Source: Hofstenia miamia
Lineage: Eukaryota; Xenacoelomorpha; Acoela
Assembly (NCBI GenBank): GCA_004352715.1
Contig: SCFE01000017.1
Span: forward strand, 934,243 to 998,242
Direction of reading: 5' to 3'
Length of the DNA stretch: 64,000 bases
Numbering within the stretch: the stretch's first letter is position 1; each line of letters begins with the position of its first letter. The notes under the pieces were generated by a model that saw only the letters and a list, made by a program, of their open reading frames with translations, did not search any database and was not told the DNA's origin. Positions 38,740 through 50,059 of this stretch are shown here, one piece after another. Both the position numbers and the translations under genes were made by a program.

Positions 38740-40587
38740 GGCATGAAAATCTATAAATTTTTGAATAGTTTAATTAACAAATAGTTCAAGAAACAAAACT
38801 TTCGATAATTTTAATATGCAAATTAATAAATTTGCAAAAACAAAATAACAAATATATTTTTTAAGAAATTTGATGTGGACACTGCTTACTATAATGGGAA
38901 ATAGTTGCAAACATTTAAATTTATTGAAATTTTATAATGATAATTATATATTGAGGAATAGAATATTTGAAATTAATTTTTATTGCGTCTTAATTTAATT
39001 TTTATCGCACTTCTACATTCCATATTTCAACATTGACACCAATTCTTATCTTTCAAAGTGATGTATATTAGAATCGTATATACAAATGACTGCTAACCAT
39101 TAATCTAATAAAGGTTATAGTATAACAATATGAAGAACTTACGTTGTAGTTCCTACTAAGATATATTGAAGTTCTTACCTTTAAATTTTAGAAAAAATTC
39201 ATGATGGCAATTGATGCCCATTCTCATTTTTCAATCGGAAAGTGTCCTCTATTATAATGAGTAATTTGCCCATTTCCAGAAAATGCAGAAATAAAAAATA
39301 AAATACTAATTAATATCTTTAAGAATTTCAAAGATTCATATGCTTGACTTCTAAATTAAATTGCTCCTTAAATCTGTCAATGTTCTTCAATTCTAAATAT
39401 TATAATGAATTACCCTTATTGGGTTGACCCGCTTACTACCCTATTTCAGATATCAAGCATAAAAACTCGAATTATACTGGCATGATTTTGCTTATGCTTG
39501 TTGTTTTTTTATATTTTCATTATTTTTTCTCATTCTAAGATGTTTATAAAAATATTAATCTGAATATAGCTGCATTAGGCATTATTGATACGAATACCTT
39601 TGTGATATTTTCTTCAATTAAGTGGTCTGGATTTCATCTTCTTCTAAGTACTTGCCTAGTTGGTTTCGGGGTTCTGTGTGGTAAGGAATTGTATAGACTA
39701 TTATTCGTAAATTTCGTAAATGTTTTCACTAGATTTCTATATACATTTTTTCGTTTTTTTGTAAATTTGTTTGAATTATCTTTATGTAGTGGTTCTTATC
39801 GAATTTAATACAAACTAATAAATAAATAATTTTAGAAACAAGAATGCTAAAATTTGCAAAAGATATTTTATTGTAAATTTTCATAATATGACAGATATTA
39901 TCTTTATTTAAACAGTTTTTGGTAAGAAAATACGTATGCATTAATAAAGGCGGATACAAGTAATTCCTTAAAAAATTAAGGATTACGTTGAAGATATTGT
40001 TTACTAATTAGCAATTGATTTCTAAAATACTAGAAATTGTTTATAATTTTGTGAATTACTTTTATTCAAATCGAAGTCAAAGAACTATCCAAAAGAATTC
40101 AACAGTACACGGTTTGCATATAAGAAACTAAGAATGGGAGTTTCTTGTTTATTCGTGACTTGCTAGCTTTGAGAGTTTCTTCAAAACAAATAAAAATTCC
40201 ACTCACAGGTGCTCAATTTGCCTTGAGTGGTCACTATTGCGCAACCTCTTTCATTTTGCTTCAGTTATTCAAAAATTGTTACATTCGCTTCAAGGAATCG
40301 CATTGTGAAATTTGTCAAAGGATGATTTTTTTCAAATAAAAGTTTTATAAAAACATCATTACTATCAATAAGCCATATAGTCTGCCAGAAATGTGACATC
40401 AATATTGAAGTCAATAACATCAGCGGAAAACTACCGCATATTTTATTTGAATTTAAGTGGTGATTCCATATTTCAAAGAGATACAGAGGTCTCTGAAAAC
40501 TTCATTTTTCATCTTGAAAAATGATATCCAATCGATATTCAGAAGCAAGCTCATAAAAGGAATTGATAAGCGAAAGCAAATGGTAAG
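38740..40587. other. no gene seen
   Basis: AT-rich; frames at 39602-39808 and 40145-40339 have no recognisable features. Confidence 0.5.
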
Positions 40588-40589
40588 TA

Positions 40590-40721
40590 CAGTCGTGGAC
40601 AAATGTGTTTGCACCGAATATTTATTAATAAAAAGATAAAACTAAAGTATTTATACCATTTAGTTGGGATATAGTCTTAAAATGACTTACTCGTCTGTGC
40701 AAAGGCTTTTGTCTACGACTC
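40590..40721. mobile_element. 132-bp Tc1-type MITE
   Basis: The left end is CAGTCGTGGACAAATG with TTTGCACC inside it; the right end reversed is GAGTCGTAGACAAAAG with TTTGCACA at the same distance. TA dinucleotides flank both ends (40588-40589, 40722-40723). The spacer is AT-rich with no coding capacity. CAGTCGTGGACAAA is typical of Tc1-type termini. Confidence 0.68.
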
Positions 40722-40871
40722 TATAAAATAACTATGCAAACATCAACATAATGAATATGAGTAGAATGTATGGCAATGATTTTAGTTTTTCTTATAGCTG
40801 TTCAAGTTTTAAATTTCTTTTGATGCAAAGGCTGTCCAGTGTGTCCAAATGCCAAATCAGAAAATATGATA

Positions 40872-40909
40872 TTATATATATATATATATATATATAATAA
40901 TATATATAT
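40872..40909. repeat. (TA)n beside transposon copy 2
   Basis: TA repeat with one AATAA interruption, directly joined to the left end of the element. Confidence 0.95.
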
Positions 40910-41413
40910 TAGGGTGGCTTTTATATGGGGATAAAAATTGAAAATCGCATTTTTGTTGCTCTTCGGCCATAAATAGGATACATTTCATCCAGAAACACTG
41001 CATTAAAAATTTTATGCATTTTTATTAACGTTTAGTGGTAGTCCAGAGGGTTACAATTTTGTAATATACTGTAATGCGGTGAAATTTTAAGCTGCAATAA
41101 AAATTGCTGCAGGTTTAATCTATGAAGTAGCGATAAGAGTGCTACAAAGTCATCACATATGTTGGACTTTGCCTGTTAAACTCATGTACAACATGATGTG
41201 GTTTATTATTCCTAATTAAGATGACCGGCAAGGTCTACATTTAAGATAAATTGCACTAAAGTAAAGTAATACAAGCAAAATCATATTAAAATATGAAATG
41301 TCACATGTGCTAGTTAAACCAAAATCTTGTTGAAAATGCTGTCAACTTGATCAGCATACTTATATCAATTCAGTCCTTTCTAATGAATAATATCTGCTCA
41401 AGGCAGTATCGTT

Positions 41414-42140
41414 TGTTGTACGCTTACTCATAATTGCTTCGGTTGAACCAGGGCTACTTTGAATACAATTGGGTAAATGCGTTGATGCTCAGAAGCAACC
41501 TGCAGTAAGAACTGCAATTGCTCTTCATCTTTCATAAATAATCGGTTGTAAGACTGGATGAGAGCAATTCCACGTTCAGCATAGTCATTAACTACTTTTA
41601 AGCTATTTACAGAATCTTTAACGGAGTGGAAACCCTTGTTTCTGAACCAGAAAATTGGATCTTCATTGAGGAACTTATCATCTAATCCAAGCTTTTAGAA
41701 GAATCTAATTGTTTCTGTAGTGACGAAATCTTCAAGATGTTTTTCTTTTAGGAAAAAAGCTGACACNNNNNNNNNNNNNNNNNNNNNTGTTGTACGCTTA
41801 CTCATAATTGCTTCGGTTGAACCAGGGCTACTTTGAATACAATTGGGTAAATGCGTTGATGCTCAGAAGCAACCTGCAGTAAGAACTGCAATTGCTCTTC
41901 ATCTTTCATAAATAATCGGTTGTAAGACTGGATGAGAGCAATTCCACGTTCAGCATAGTCATTAACTACTTTTAAGCTATTTACAGAATCTTTAACGGAG
42001 TGGAAACCCTTGTTTCTGAACCAGAAAATTGGATCTTCATTGAGGAACTTATCATCTAATCCAAGCTTTTAGAAGAATCTAATTGTTTCTGTAGTGACGA
42101 AATCTTCAAGATGTTTTTCTTTTAGGAAAAAAGCTGACAC
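41414..42140 (+). repeat. direct duplication around N gap inside copy 2
   Basis: 41414-41766 recurs at 41788-42140 across the 21-N gap. It is the same segment that is doubled in copy 1. The minus strand of each unit encodes the NDYAERGIALI piece. Confidence 0.85.
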
Positions 42141-42239
42141 TGAGATCTTCTAAAGGGTTCCTCCACATCATCTTCTAGCAGCTTTTATCAGCACAATTGT
42201 AGCATTTCTATCTGATATTTGAGTACGATCAAGTGCAGC

Positions 42240-42603
42240 AGATGCTACCATCTGTACTGTTTACATCCTCACCGCTACTGCTGGAAGATGCAAGAATAAC
42301 GTCTTTCGAAGTCGATGCTTTGTATTCTTCTCCAGCCTTTTTCTTCCGCATATTTTTTGCTTTCCTCTTCTGTATAATCCGCTTTTTCTATGCAGCCAAG
42401 GCTTTATCCGCAGATCCCATGCAACCACGCCTTCCTTTCTCTCGTTGGGCAAGTAGAAATTCTTTGTTTTCTTTTATAATTATCATGTGTAAAGCATTTG
42501 CATGGACTATATCAAAAAGATCATTCAAGTTATCCAAAAACATTTTCTCTTTTTTATCTGAGCTGTGGTCCGTCGATTTCTGAGCCGCTTTAGATCTTTC
42601 CAA
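42240..42603 (-). pseudogene. transposase N-terminal piece, copy 2
   Basis: Same two frames as in copy 1 (MERSKAAQKSTDHSSD, FLDNLNDLFDIVHANAL, basic stretch, ASSSSSGEDVNSTDG) with the same internal stop, then the 64-base linker deletion. A stop shared by both copies means the break predates their separation. Confidence 0.55.
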
Positions 42604-43261
42604 GTCTGATAGAGAGCTTCAATTTGAATTACTACACGATGCTCAGGCTCACAGGAATTCGTGCCTTTCCTGTACAAATAAAAACAAGATCCCTGATCGT
42701 TTTGGTTGCTGCTTTAAGTATTGTCCTTTCTCTTCAATATGACGTCGCATAAACACACCCAAAGCATCTCGATTTGATGGTAACTTACCACCAGAAAATT
42801 CTTTGACAATATAATCCAGAAGAAAGTAATATCTTTGCTACGCATAGCACATTCAGCTGCAGTCATTACAAAAGTTTATTTGCTAGGAGTGGTAATTACT
42901 TTAAGATCAGTAATTTGTACACAGTTACAAATGCAGAAAAAAAATTGGATTAGGTTTGTAGTAAGCAGACACATTAACACCATATAAACAAAGAGGTGTT
43001 TGTGTTTATGTAGCACAATAAAACACAAGCAATCAAATGGTAGATTGCTTGATAACCAGAGCAATCTTTCTCACTTGATAGCACATGTGTTATAATAGGC
43101 AAGTGCATAAGACGCTGAAAGCCTATATTGTACCTTGAGTGGACTACCTCTAAATGTTATTAAAATATTTCAAAATTTCTCGGGGAGGGTTTTTTTAGGT
43201 ATTGGATCCATTTTAAAAGTGGAGAGCAAAAAATTTCGAACTTTCAAAAATAAGAGCCACC

Positions 43262-43264
<3 letters not shown>

Positions 43265-43298
<34 letters not shown>
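43265..43298. repeat. (AT)n beside transposon copy 2
   Basis: 34 bases of AT repeat abutting the right end CCACCCTA. Confidence 0.96.
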
Positions 43299-43300
<2 letters not shown>

Positions 43301-43419
43301 TCTACAAGCAGTTAACTTTGGAGGATGAGTTAAAATTGTTTCATTGTCTTTGACTTAACCTCAAATCGAACTTTATTAACTATTCATTCAATAGCTTAAT
43401 TTTCATTGGCTAATTAGTT

Positions 43420-43601
43420 TGTCATGCTTAGTGACACATTAATTTGAATTTAAATTTTTGTAAACATTTCTGCTTTCCAGCTTGGCTGGTATTTTGTTTA
43501 GTTATTAGTAATTTCTGTATATATAGGTCAACAGTGTGTGCATTCTGGTGAATAAAAGTTTAGTTTCAATTGCTTTAACACAAAACTATATCAATTAAAC
43601 A
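43420..43601 (+). repeat. LTR-like segment, tentative
   Basis: It starts TGTCATGCTTAGTGACA and ends TTAAACA, i.e. TG...CA. It contains a TATA-like TATATATAGG and, 40 bases later, AATAAA, in the order expected of a short LTR. The first 16 bases plus 25 upstream bases recur at 37102-37142. The following TTGGTTCCTCTATCGGG could hold a primer-binding site but matches no tRNA end I know. An N gap (43653-43732) hides the rest. Confidence 0.25.
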
Positions 43602-43652
43602 GCGTCGAGGACTAAATTGGTTCCTCTATCGGGAAATTCATTCGTATTAGCT

Positions 43653-43732
43653 NNNNNNNNNNNNNNNNNNNNNNNNNNNNNNNNNNNNNNNNNNNNNNNN
43701 NNNNNNNNNNNNNNNNNNNNNNNNNNNNNNNN
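43653..43732. other. assembly gap (80 N)
   Basis: Run of N ending in a (TA)n tract. Confidence 0.95.
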
Positions 43733-43749
43733 ATATATATATATATATG

Positions 43750-45229
43750 ATAGATTGCAGGCAAATATCGCAATTTTAGAATTTCAGAATATTAAAGAAA
43801 TTTCTCATTGTATATCACGTTACGTGATAAATTTCCACAAATGATATAAATTATAGTTGCTATCAGAATGTACTTCTTCTGTCTGTAAAAATTTCGATAA
43901 AAATCTGCATATAAGACTTTTTTATTTCTTTTGTATAATGTCTTAGATGTTTAAAGTCAGTCAGATTCACAGGATTAACTTCCGCTAGAGTAGCAACTGA
44001 TTAATAATAGGTTTTCATTATTATCTACGCTAACGTTAATTACTGGCAAAAGCTCCAATTTTATTTTAAGGGGCATAAATTTTATCATAGGTGGTACTGT
44101 CTTCAATTGTTGCTGTTCTTGTTTTGCATACCAATCAAATTCGCTGTTCTAAAGAACGAAGAATGAAGCATTGTTTAATGATTAATCGTTCCTGATAATC
44201 ACGGGACGTAATTAATCTACAATCATCATAAAGTGACTGGCGTGATATTTTTAAGTCCAAAATATTAAAGTGGAAAGTCTTTTTGAATTGAATATAAGTT
44301 GTAAATGAAAGAAGGTCTCTTTCAAATAAGCAATTTCTACGAGTGAAAATTGCAAAGGAAGTATTTTAAGATTTTCACATATAAAAACTCACAACATAAT
44401 GATGGCATTATATACAACTTCTTCAAAGGCGAGAGATGAAAGAGTATGAATAGAAATATAGATTATTTGGAAGAAAAGAGTATTTTGAGAGGTTTCTGCG
44501 GCATTTAAAAATTTGAGTGCAAAATATAGTTTTGATGAAATCGAACAAAAATTTATGTTAGCATATGTAGTTAAATGCAATGAGGATTCTTCTAAAGCAA
44601 TTAAATGAATAGTGGTAACCCAGAATTTGAAGAACATATGAGATTGTGGAAGGAAATTAAGTTATGCTTCAGAGAAAAGAGATCATTCGAGATCAGTCAT
44701 ATAAAAGTGAATGTGACGTATGAATATATGCTGATGTTTAGTAGAGCATCTACTGAGGTGAGGAGTTTGTTTTATGGAGAGGTCTTATACGTCCAAATTT
44801 CCAAAAATGTGTTCATATCAATACTACGCTGATGACAAGGTCCAAACGGCGATTTAGTATTTTGCTGTGGCTTACAAAACTGGTAAAACTTTGTGAATTA
44901 TACGTTGAGGAGAGTTCATCTCACTGTTGAACCATTAAAATGTGGTAACGAATTTCGGAAACGGACCTGAGTAGTTGAGAAGTAATATCATTACTTGAAG
45001 TTTGAAGAGTTTATTTTGGCATGGCTAGCAGTCACGGATGTGAAACGCAATAATTTTATTGCCACTATAGAATCTAACTTAACCAATAAACGGCCGTATT
45101 ACATCTACATAATTACACAATTTTATTACAACTGGCTGCTATGCATTATTTAAGATAATTTCTAATATAATTCCTCGAAATTTTCATGTTATATCTAATT
45201 TTCAATTTTGTTTATTTTGGCATATTTAG
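43750..45229. other. no confirmed gene; coding-like traces
   Basis: Plus-strand stretches near 44400-44830 read partly like protein (e.g. SAKYSFDEIEQKFMLAYVV) but with many stops, and a 75-codon frame at 44605-44832 overlaps them. They may be a decayed gene; no family was recognised. Confidence 0.3.
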
Positions 45230-45363
45230 ACATTAGCAATCGCCTATTGATTGAAAATGGATTATTGCAATTTTTTCTTAATGAGAATGGTTATATCGCA
45301 TTTGATGGTTTTCAAATTCAAAATGATTGTTGGTCAGAGAGACTACTGGAGGTTGTAACATGT
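45230..45363 (+). CDS. candidate internal exon, unknown protein
   Basis: The stretch is bounded by an acceptor (GGCATATTTAG) and a full-consensus donor (TGT followed by GTAAGT). Between them the frame is open: SNRLLIENGLLQFFLNENGY, then AFDGFQIQNDCWSERLLE, ending on a complete codon. Codon content and splice sites support a real exon. It could belong with 45627 and 51555 further on, all on the plus strand, but this is not shown. Family unrecognised. Confidence 0.5.
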
Positions 45364-45505
45364 GTAAGTTTTTAAGTATATATTTAACTTCTAATGTCCT
45401 TCAACGTGTATAAATGACAAAACTACGAAGTTGAAATAAAACAACCCCATTACAATTGTATTATCTATTATTACAATACACACTTTATATGGACTACAAT
45501 AAAAT

Positions 45506-45968
45506 ATACAATTATTCATGTATATTTCTGAATCAAGTTGTTTACAATGCAACCACTCTTGATACCATAAATGTTATACGTAAAATACAACCCAATGAAT
45601 ATCATCCACTTTAATTTAATTGCAAGTTCGCAATTCTCAACAGGGGAAGAAAATATTATTTTGAACGTAATGAATGCAGTTTTTGATCTGAAATCAGCTT
45701 TTCTAGAAAAAAGAAGCAGATTTGATATTATTTTACNATACAATTATTCATGTATATTTCTGAATCAAGTTGTTTACAATGCAACCACTCTTGATACCAT
45801 AAATGTTATACGTAAAATACAACCCAATGAATATCATCCACTTTAATTTAATTGCAAGTTCGCAATTCTCAACAGGGGAAGAAAATATTATTTTGAACGT
45901 AATGAATGCAGTTTTTGATCCGAAATCAGCTCTTCTAGAAGAAAATAACAGATTTGATATTATTTCAC
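45506..45968 (+). repeat. 231-bp direct duplication around one N
   Basis: 45506-45736 recurs at 45738-45968. The copies match closely at first, then show about ten changes in the last 60 bases next to the N. Divergence confined to one end suggests unmerged alleles, paralogues or poor contig ends. Confidence 0.8.
45627..45736 (+). CDS. candidate exon fragment, unknown protein
   Basis: After a possible acceptor (TTGCAAG) the frame reads SQFSTGEENIILNVMNAVFD, then LKSAFLEKRSRFDIIL, cut by the N. The duplicate at 45859-45968 encodes LKSALLEENNRFDI in place of the second part. No donor is visible before a stop in the second copy. It may be an exon or a decaying one. Confidence 0.35.
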
Positions 45969-45974
45969 TTTGAG

Positions 45975-47152
45975 CTCAGATTTGGCCTTTGAGGCTGGTA
46001 TCACGAATACGGCCGAGATGCGGAAACTGGAATGATTTCTATTTCCAGAACTGAAAGCACATTCAATGTAAAACAATGTGATATGCATTCTATACATCAA
46101 AATATTAGCTGTGTCAAGAAATCCTTTACCGGCTGATAGGACTTGTTTATTGACATGCCAATAAACTTAAAACTTAGTGCGGTATTAGGCAGTAGCAGTC
46201 AAAATTCAGCCAATTAGTCGCTGTATGTATATGTACTTTAATTGCAAATATACATAAATACCATAAATCCAATATATGGAACTCTACTTCAAGTTATTAC
46301 AAAAAATAATATGAAGACAATTTTGTTGTTACCAAACTTTGACATCGAAATTTGGACAATAAAGAAAATTCTGACTCGCAAAATGCCGCTATATATAGAA
46401 AATCATGCTTTTATCTACCAATATTGACCGGTTAGAGGGTCAAGTCAGTCTGCAATTCTGTCTTCGCATTTTAAAATGATAAGGACTTTCAAAATCGTGT
46501 CAACCATTTTTGTATGATGTGTATGTATTAGCTGAAGTCTTTACAATCCCACTTTTAGCACGTAGAATACATAACTTTCAACTTCACATCTAAAGAAAGT
46601 GACATAATATAAACGCCTTTATGGTTGCCATGCGTTGTTGATCATTTTTAGTTACACTTTCTTAAGTAATAGCTGTCATCAAGACAGAGTGCATCAGAAA
46701 CAAAGGCAGTTTATTTAAATAAAAACACGGGATTAATCAGTGGTGGTTTGCAGGAAATATTTTATCACAATCACCCACCATCATTATCCCCGGAGTACTG
46801 CACTTACCATACTCGCGTGCATACGTATACCCGTACCAAGTCATATAATTTTTGCTTATTCAAACTGTTTATGTTATCAGAACTTTCCAGAAATCAAAAA
46901 AGTGACCAATTCTGCCGCCAAAAGGTAAAACATCTTATCTAAAAAACTTATATGGTAACTCCACTTACACGTTCTTCAGGTTTTTTGCTATAATTTTAAA
47001 TTTTACTGATGGTAGTTACGCTATTTCCCATGAAAAATTCCGGACATTAAACACCCTGTAAATTGGTATGCCATACGAAGCAATAGATTGTGTAGAGGAA
47101 ACAAATTATAGGATTAACTCGAAATTGGGAAATTTGCAGTTGAAAGATTTAC
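45975..47152. other. no confirmed gene; mariner-like terminus near 47040
   Basis: GGACATTAAACACCCTGTA at 47041-47059 resembles the right terminus of a Tc1/mariner element ending CCCTG before TA. No partner was found. The frame at 46740-46942 is unrecognised. Confidence 0.35.
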
Positions 47153-47322
47153 CATAAGACAGCAGAATTACTATCGTTTGCACCATTAGTAAATAACCCG
47201 TTAGGTCCACATTGTTGTCTCACATTGGAGATAGTTTCGATGCTATTCGAAATATTTAACCTCAATAAATCATTTTCCTTAGCCTCAATAATTTCATCAG
47301 ATTCAAAGGTGTGGTCTGTGGA
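47153..47322 (-). CDS. candidate internal exon, acidic Asn-rich protein
   Basis: On the minus strand, acceptor GTGAGTTAG precedes an open 170-base stretch ending at donor GTAAAT. It reads STDHTFESDEIIEAKENDLL, then RLNISNSIETISNVRQQCG, then PNGLFTNGANDSNSAVL. The frame also stays open and protein-like upstream of the in-frame TAG that the acceptor would remove, so a decayed longer exon is an alternative. No domain is recognised; it reads like a disordered regulatory region. Confidence 0.42.
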
Positions 47323-47329
47323 CTAACTC

Positions 47330-48404
47330 ACATTAATCACGCATCTTTGTTCAGATTCAGGCAAATGGACATTTTGTGAACTTTATTGTAATGTTGGGCG
47401 TTTCTTTGACTTTCTAAGCCATTAAATATATATATTTGTCTATGAAAATTCAATTAAAGAACCAATTTCATTTCTGTTACTGTGGAATGGAATGTTGAAT
47501 AAAGTGTTCATGCATAGACATTATTTCCGTGTTTTGAAGAGTTGAAGTAATACCTTGTGCCCAGATTGTCTAGGATTTGAAACGGTTCTAGTATTTAAGT
47601 AGAATCGTGAAACTTATTTTAGTATAACTTAGCAACTGCCGAGTCATGTAACCAAATTTCAAATTTTGTAGATGTGAGGCATTCGGGAAAATATCAACTC
47701 TCGAATATGCCCGAGAATACGAATTTGGGAAACTTCCAAGATGTGAAAACATTGAATTTACTGTTTAAAGTTTATTTATTTTTATTGATATTTCATTAAA
47801 AATAATTTAGGATCGCGTGTTTTACATCAATTTTTCTAATCTTCTTAATCAAGGTAATTATAGTTCAATGATTTCAATAATTATTTAATGGTTAAATATA
47901 TTCTTTATTATTTTTTCACGACTATATAATGAACTTTCTTTTATCTATTGAATATTTTGTTGTTCAAACACTTTATAAAACTAAAATTTAAATCAAAACA
48001 GGAACCTAATTTTCATTAATTAAGACAATGAAAGAATTTACCAAAATGGCATAAAGTTAATTTGTTAATTCTGCTGTTATTTTTGAATGCTCTTGAAATG
48101 CAGCAGTATTTTCTATTTCAGTTTCAGCCCAGTTTATAAGTTGAAGATCCCGATAAAACTTGTGAATCTTTTAGTATTGCCATTATAACGAAAATGTATT
48201 TGCTATCAATTGCTTATTGCTACGGCGTATCAAAAATCAATAAGATCAATACTGTCAAAATAAAGTCAAACTCAACACTTTTCAAAAATAAAGTAATAAT
48301 GGCAATTTCTGAAATAAAGTCAAATGTATACAATCACTTCTTAAAAATTGGTTGCGTTAATAGTTGTACAGGATGATGCTTAAGCATGTTAAACCCGACA
48401 AGAT
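47330..48404. other. no gene seen
   Basis: AT-rich; only short frames without features. Confidence 0.5.
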
Positions 48405-48817
48405 GAAGATTATAGAAATTGTGCGCAACTTTGCAACTGAGTTTATTTGTACCCTAAGGGGCAAACTGTTTTGCACCCTGTTCAATGTATCAGTTCGTTA
48501 AGAAAATGCATTTTTATGCAAAATCATAGGAATTCGGCAACCCACAAGCGACATATTGACAAGACATCATAGCAAACCTTTATTGCTCCTCCTGATAAAG
48601 ATTTTGCTGAAAGGGCAGTGAAGGCACTTTTGGCAGCAACCATACAATTGAAAAAATTAAACGCCCTGGCATGCAGAAGTTATTCCTAGATTTGAAATGT
48701 CCAGTGCCCAGTGAGACAACCGCCCGGGGTAAAGTGGAACAAATTGCAGATAACGAAGAGCCTTGTGTTATTGACGTTCTAAATGATAGAGAAGTCTTCC
48801 TGATAATAGATGAATAG
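48405..48817 (+). pseudogene. hAT transposase N-terminal relic
   Basis: Pieces in shifting frames read IIEIVRNFATEFICTLRGK, then ATHKRHIDKTS, then DFAERAVKALLAATIQLKKL, then KLFLDLKCPVPSETTARGKV and VLNDREVFLIIDE. The order of an N-terminal zinc-binding region, a conserved PSETTxR stretch and IFLxxDE fits hAT transposases. The rest of the enzyme is missing after a stop at 48815-48817. At least two frameshifts are present. Confidence 0.55.
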
Positions 48818-49253
48818 TGATAAATGATATTGATTTTCCCTTTAATTCCCAGTTTTTACCTTAAAGTCAAAATGGAACAATCGTTAGATCAAAAATCGTA
48901 ATTTTTGGGTCAAAATTGGGTAGCCTTGCTCATTAGGCCACGGTTAGCCGAGATGATTAGTCATGCGTGATCTGTCACATTTTGGCAAAATCGCACGTTT
49001 AACCATCGAGATAATTAGCGATGTGACGTGATTTTGTAACTTTAAAGTGTGTCGAACATTAATTGTGTCACTTTCTAAATATGATGTAAAAAGTGTGAAA
49101 TATTCTGAAATTGAAACTAACCTCAGCATGTGTATAATTAATTGTCTAACACAGAAATCTTGAAGAATTCATATAAATTGCTGGACCCCTTTTCTATAGC
49201 GAGTTTTATTCGTTGACTGATCAATTTCATTGTTGATTTGAATTCTTCACTTT

Positions 49254-49560
49254 CTAATTCATCTTTTTTAGCATGACTATGTTCTTCACACACCATCCAT
49301 CATAATTCACTTTCTCCTTTAAGTAGCCCCAGTAATTTTCAATAGACCAAATAAATGGTGCAGCTGGAGGATTTGCTTCAATAGGAACTGTATTTATTTT
49401 CAAAGATTTTAATTTTTTAATTGTAGTCCTGCTGCTTGGCCAGATCAAAATTATTTTATTACTTATTAGTAACTAATGGAGCAGAACTTTTATGTCTGTA
49501 GAGAAATTTATTGCAATAAGTAGTCCAATGAACAGTAGTCCTTGGAATTCCTATTAATAT
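49254..49560 (-). pseudogene. Tc1/mariner-like transposase C-terminal relic
   Basis: The minus strand reads EANPPAAPFIWSIENYWGYL then KEKVNYDGWCVKN, matching NPPxxPxxRPIExFWgxLKxxVY..GW of a DDE/IS630-type transposase, with the last catalytic Glu in SIENYW. Upstream MIWPSSRTTIKKL lies where the second Asp should be, but the Asp is lost. Sequence to about 49935 (CACCCTATAG, possibly a terminus) may belong to the same element. Confidence 0.55.
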
Positions 49561-50059
49561 TTCTTATTGAACAGACTGCTTTGTGTTGAAGCTTTGAACA
49601 AATTTGTTTCTTTTGTTTATTAGTCAACTTATGGAGTACATGTTTGTTTTATTGTTTTTTTTGTTGTGGTACCACGAGATATATTCAATAATATCCCCCT
49701 GTTTAGGCAAAGGTGTGTCTGCGCCAATAACTGAGAATCTCACAAAAAACTTAAAATTGAGACATTGATAATTAAATTTACCTACAAAAAACGTGTAAGA
49801 AAACCAATCGTATTCTATTTCAAGAACATAGCATTTATACATATTCATTCAAGCATTTATTCTGGAAAGGCTACAATCACCCCAGTATGCTAGTAGATTT
49901 AATTAAAAATGTTACAAAATTAATGTTGGACACCCTATAGTAAGACGAGCTTAATAAATTAAAAATAGTGACTGTAGTTTGAGGTTTAATCGTGATACAT
50001 TCTTTTTGCATTTAGCGATTTATTCTTTATGTACTACATTTTTCTTTTTATAATAAATT

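Larger units (their letters stand above)
40910..43264 (-). mobile_element. internally deleted DNA transposon, AGGGTGGC ends, copy 2
   Basis: It has the same ends, order and coding pieces as copy 1 with only scattered base changes, in the same orientation and again between (TA)n tracts (40872-40909, 43265-43298). It lacks about 64 bases of the serine-rich linker present in copy 1 (35880-35948), and has 21 N (41767-41787) at the junction of the internal duplication. High identity implies recent amplification or segmental duplication. Confidence 0.82.
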
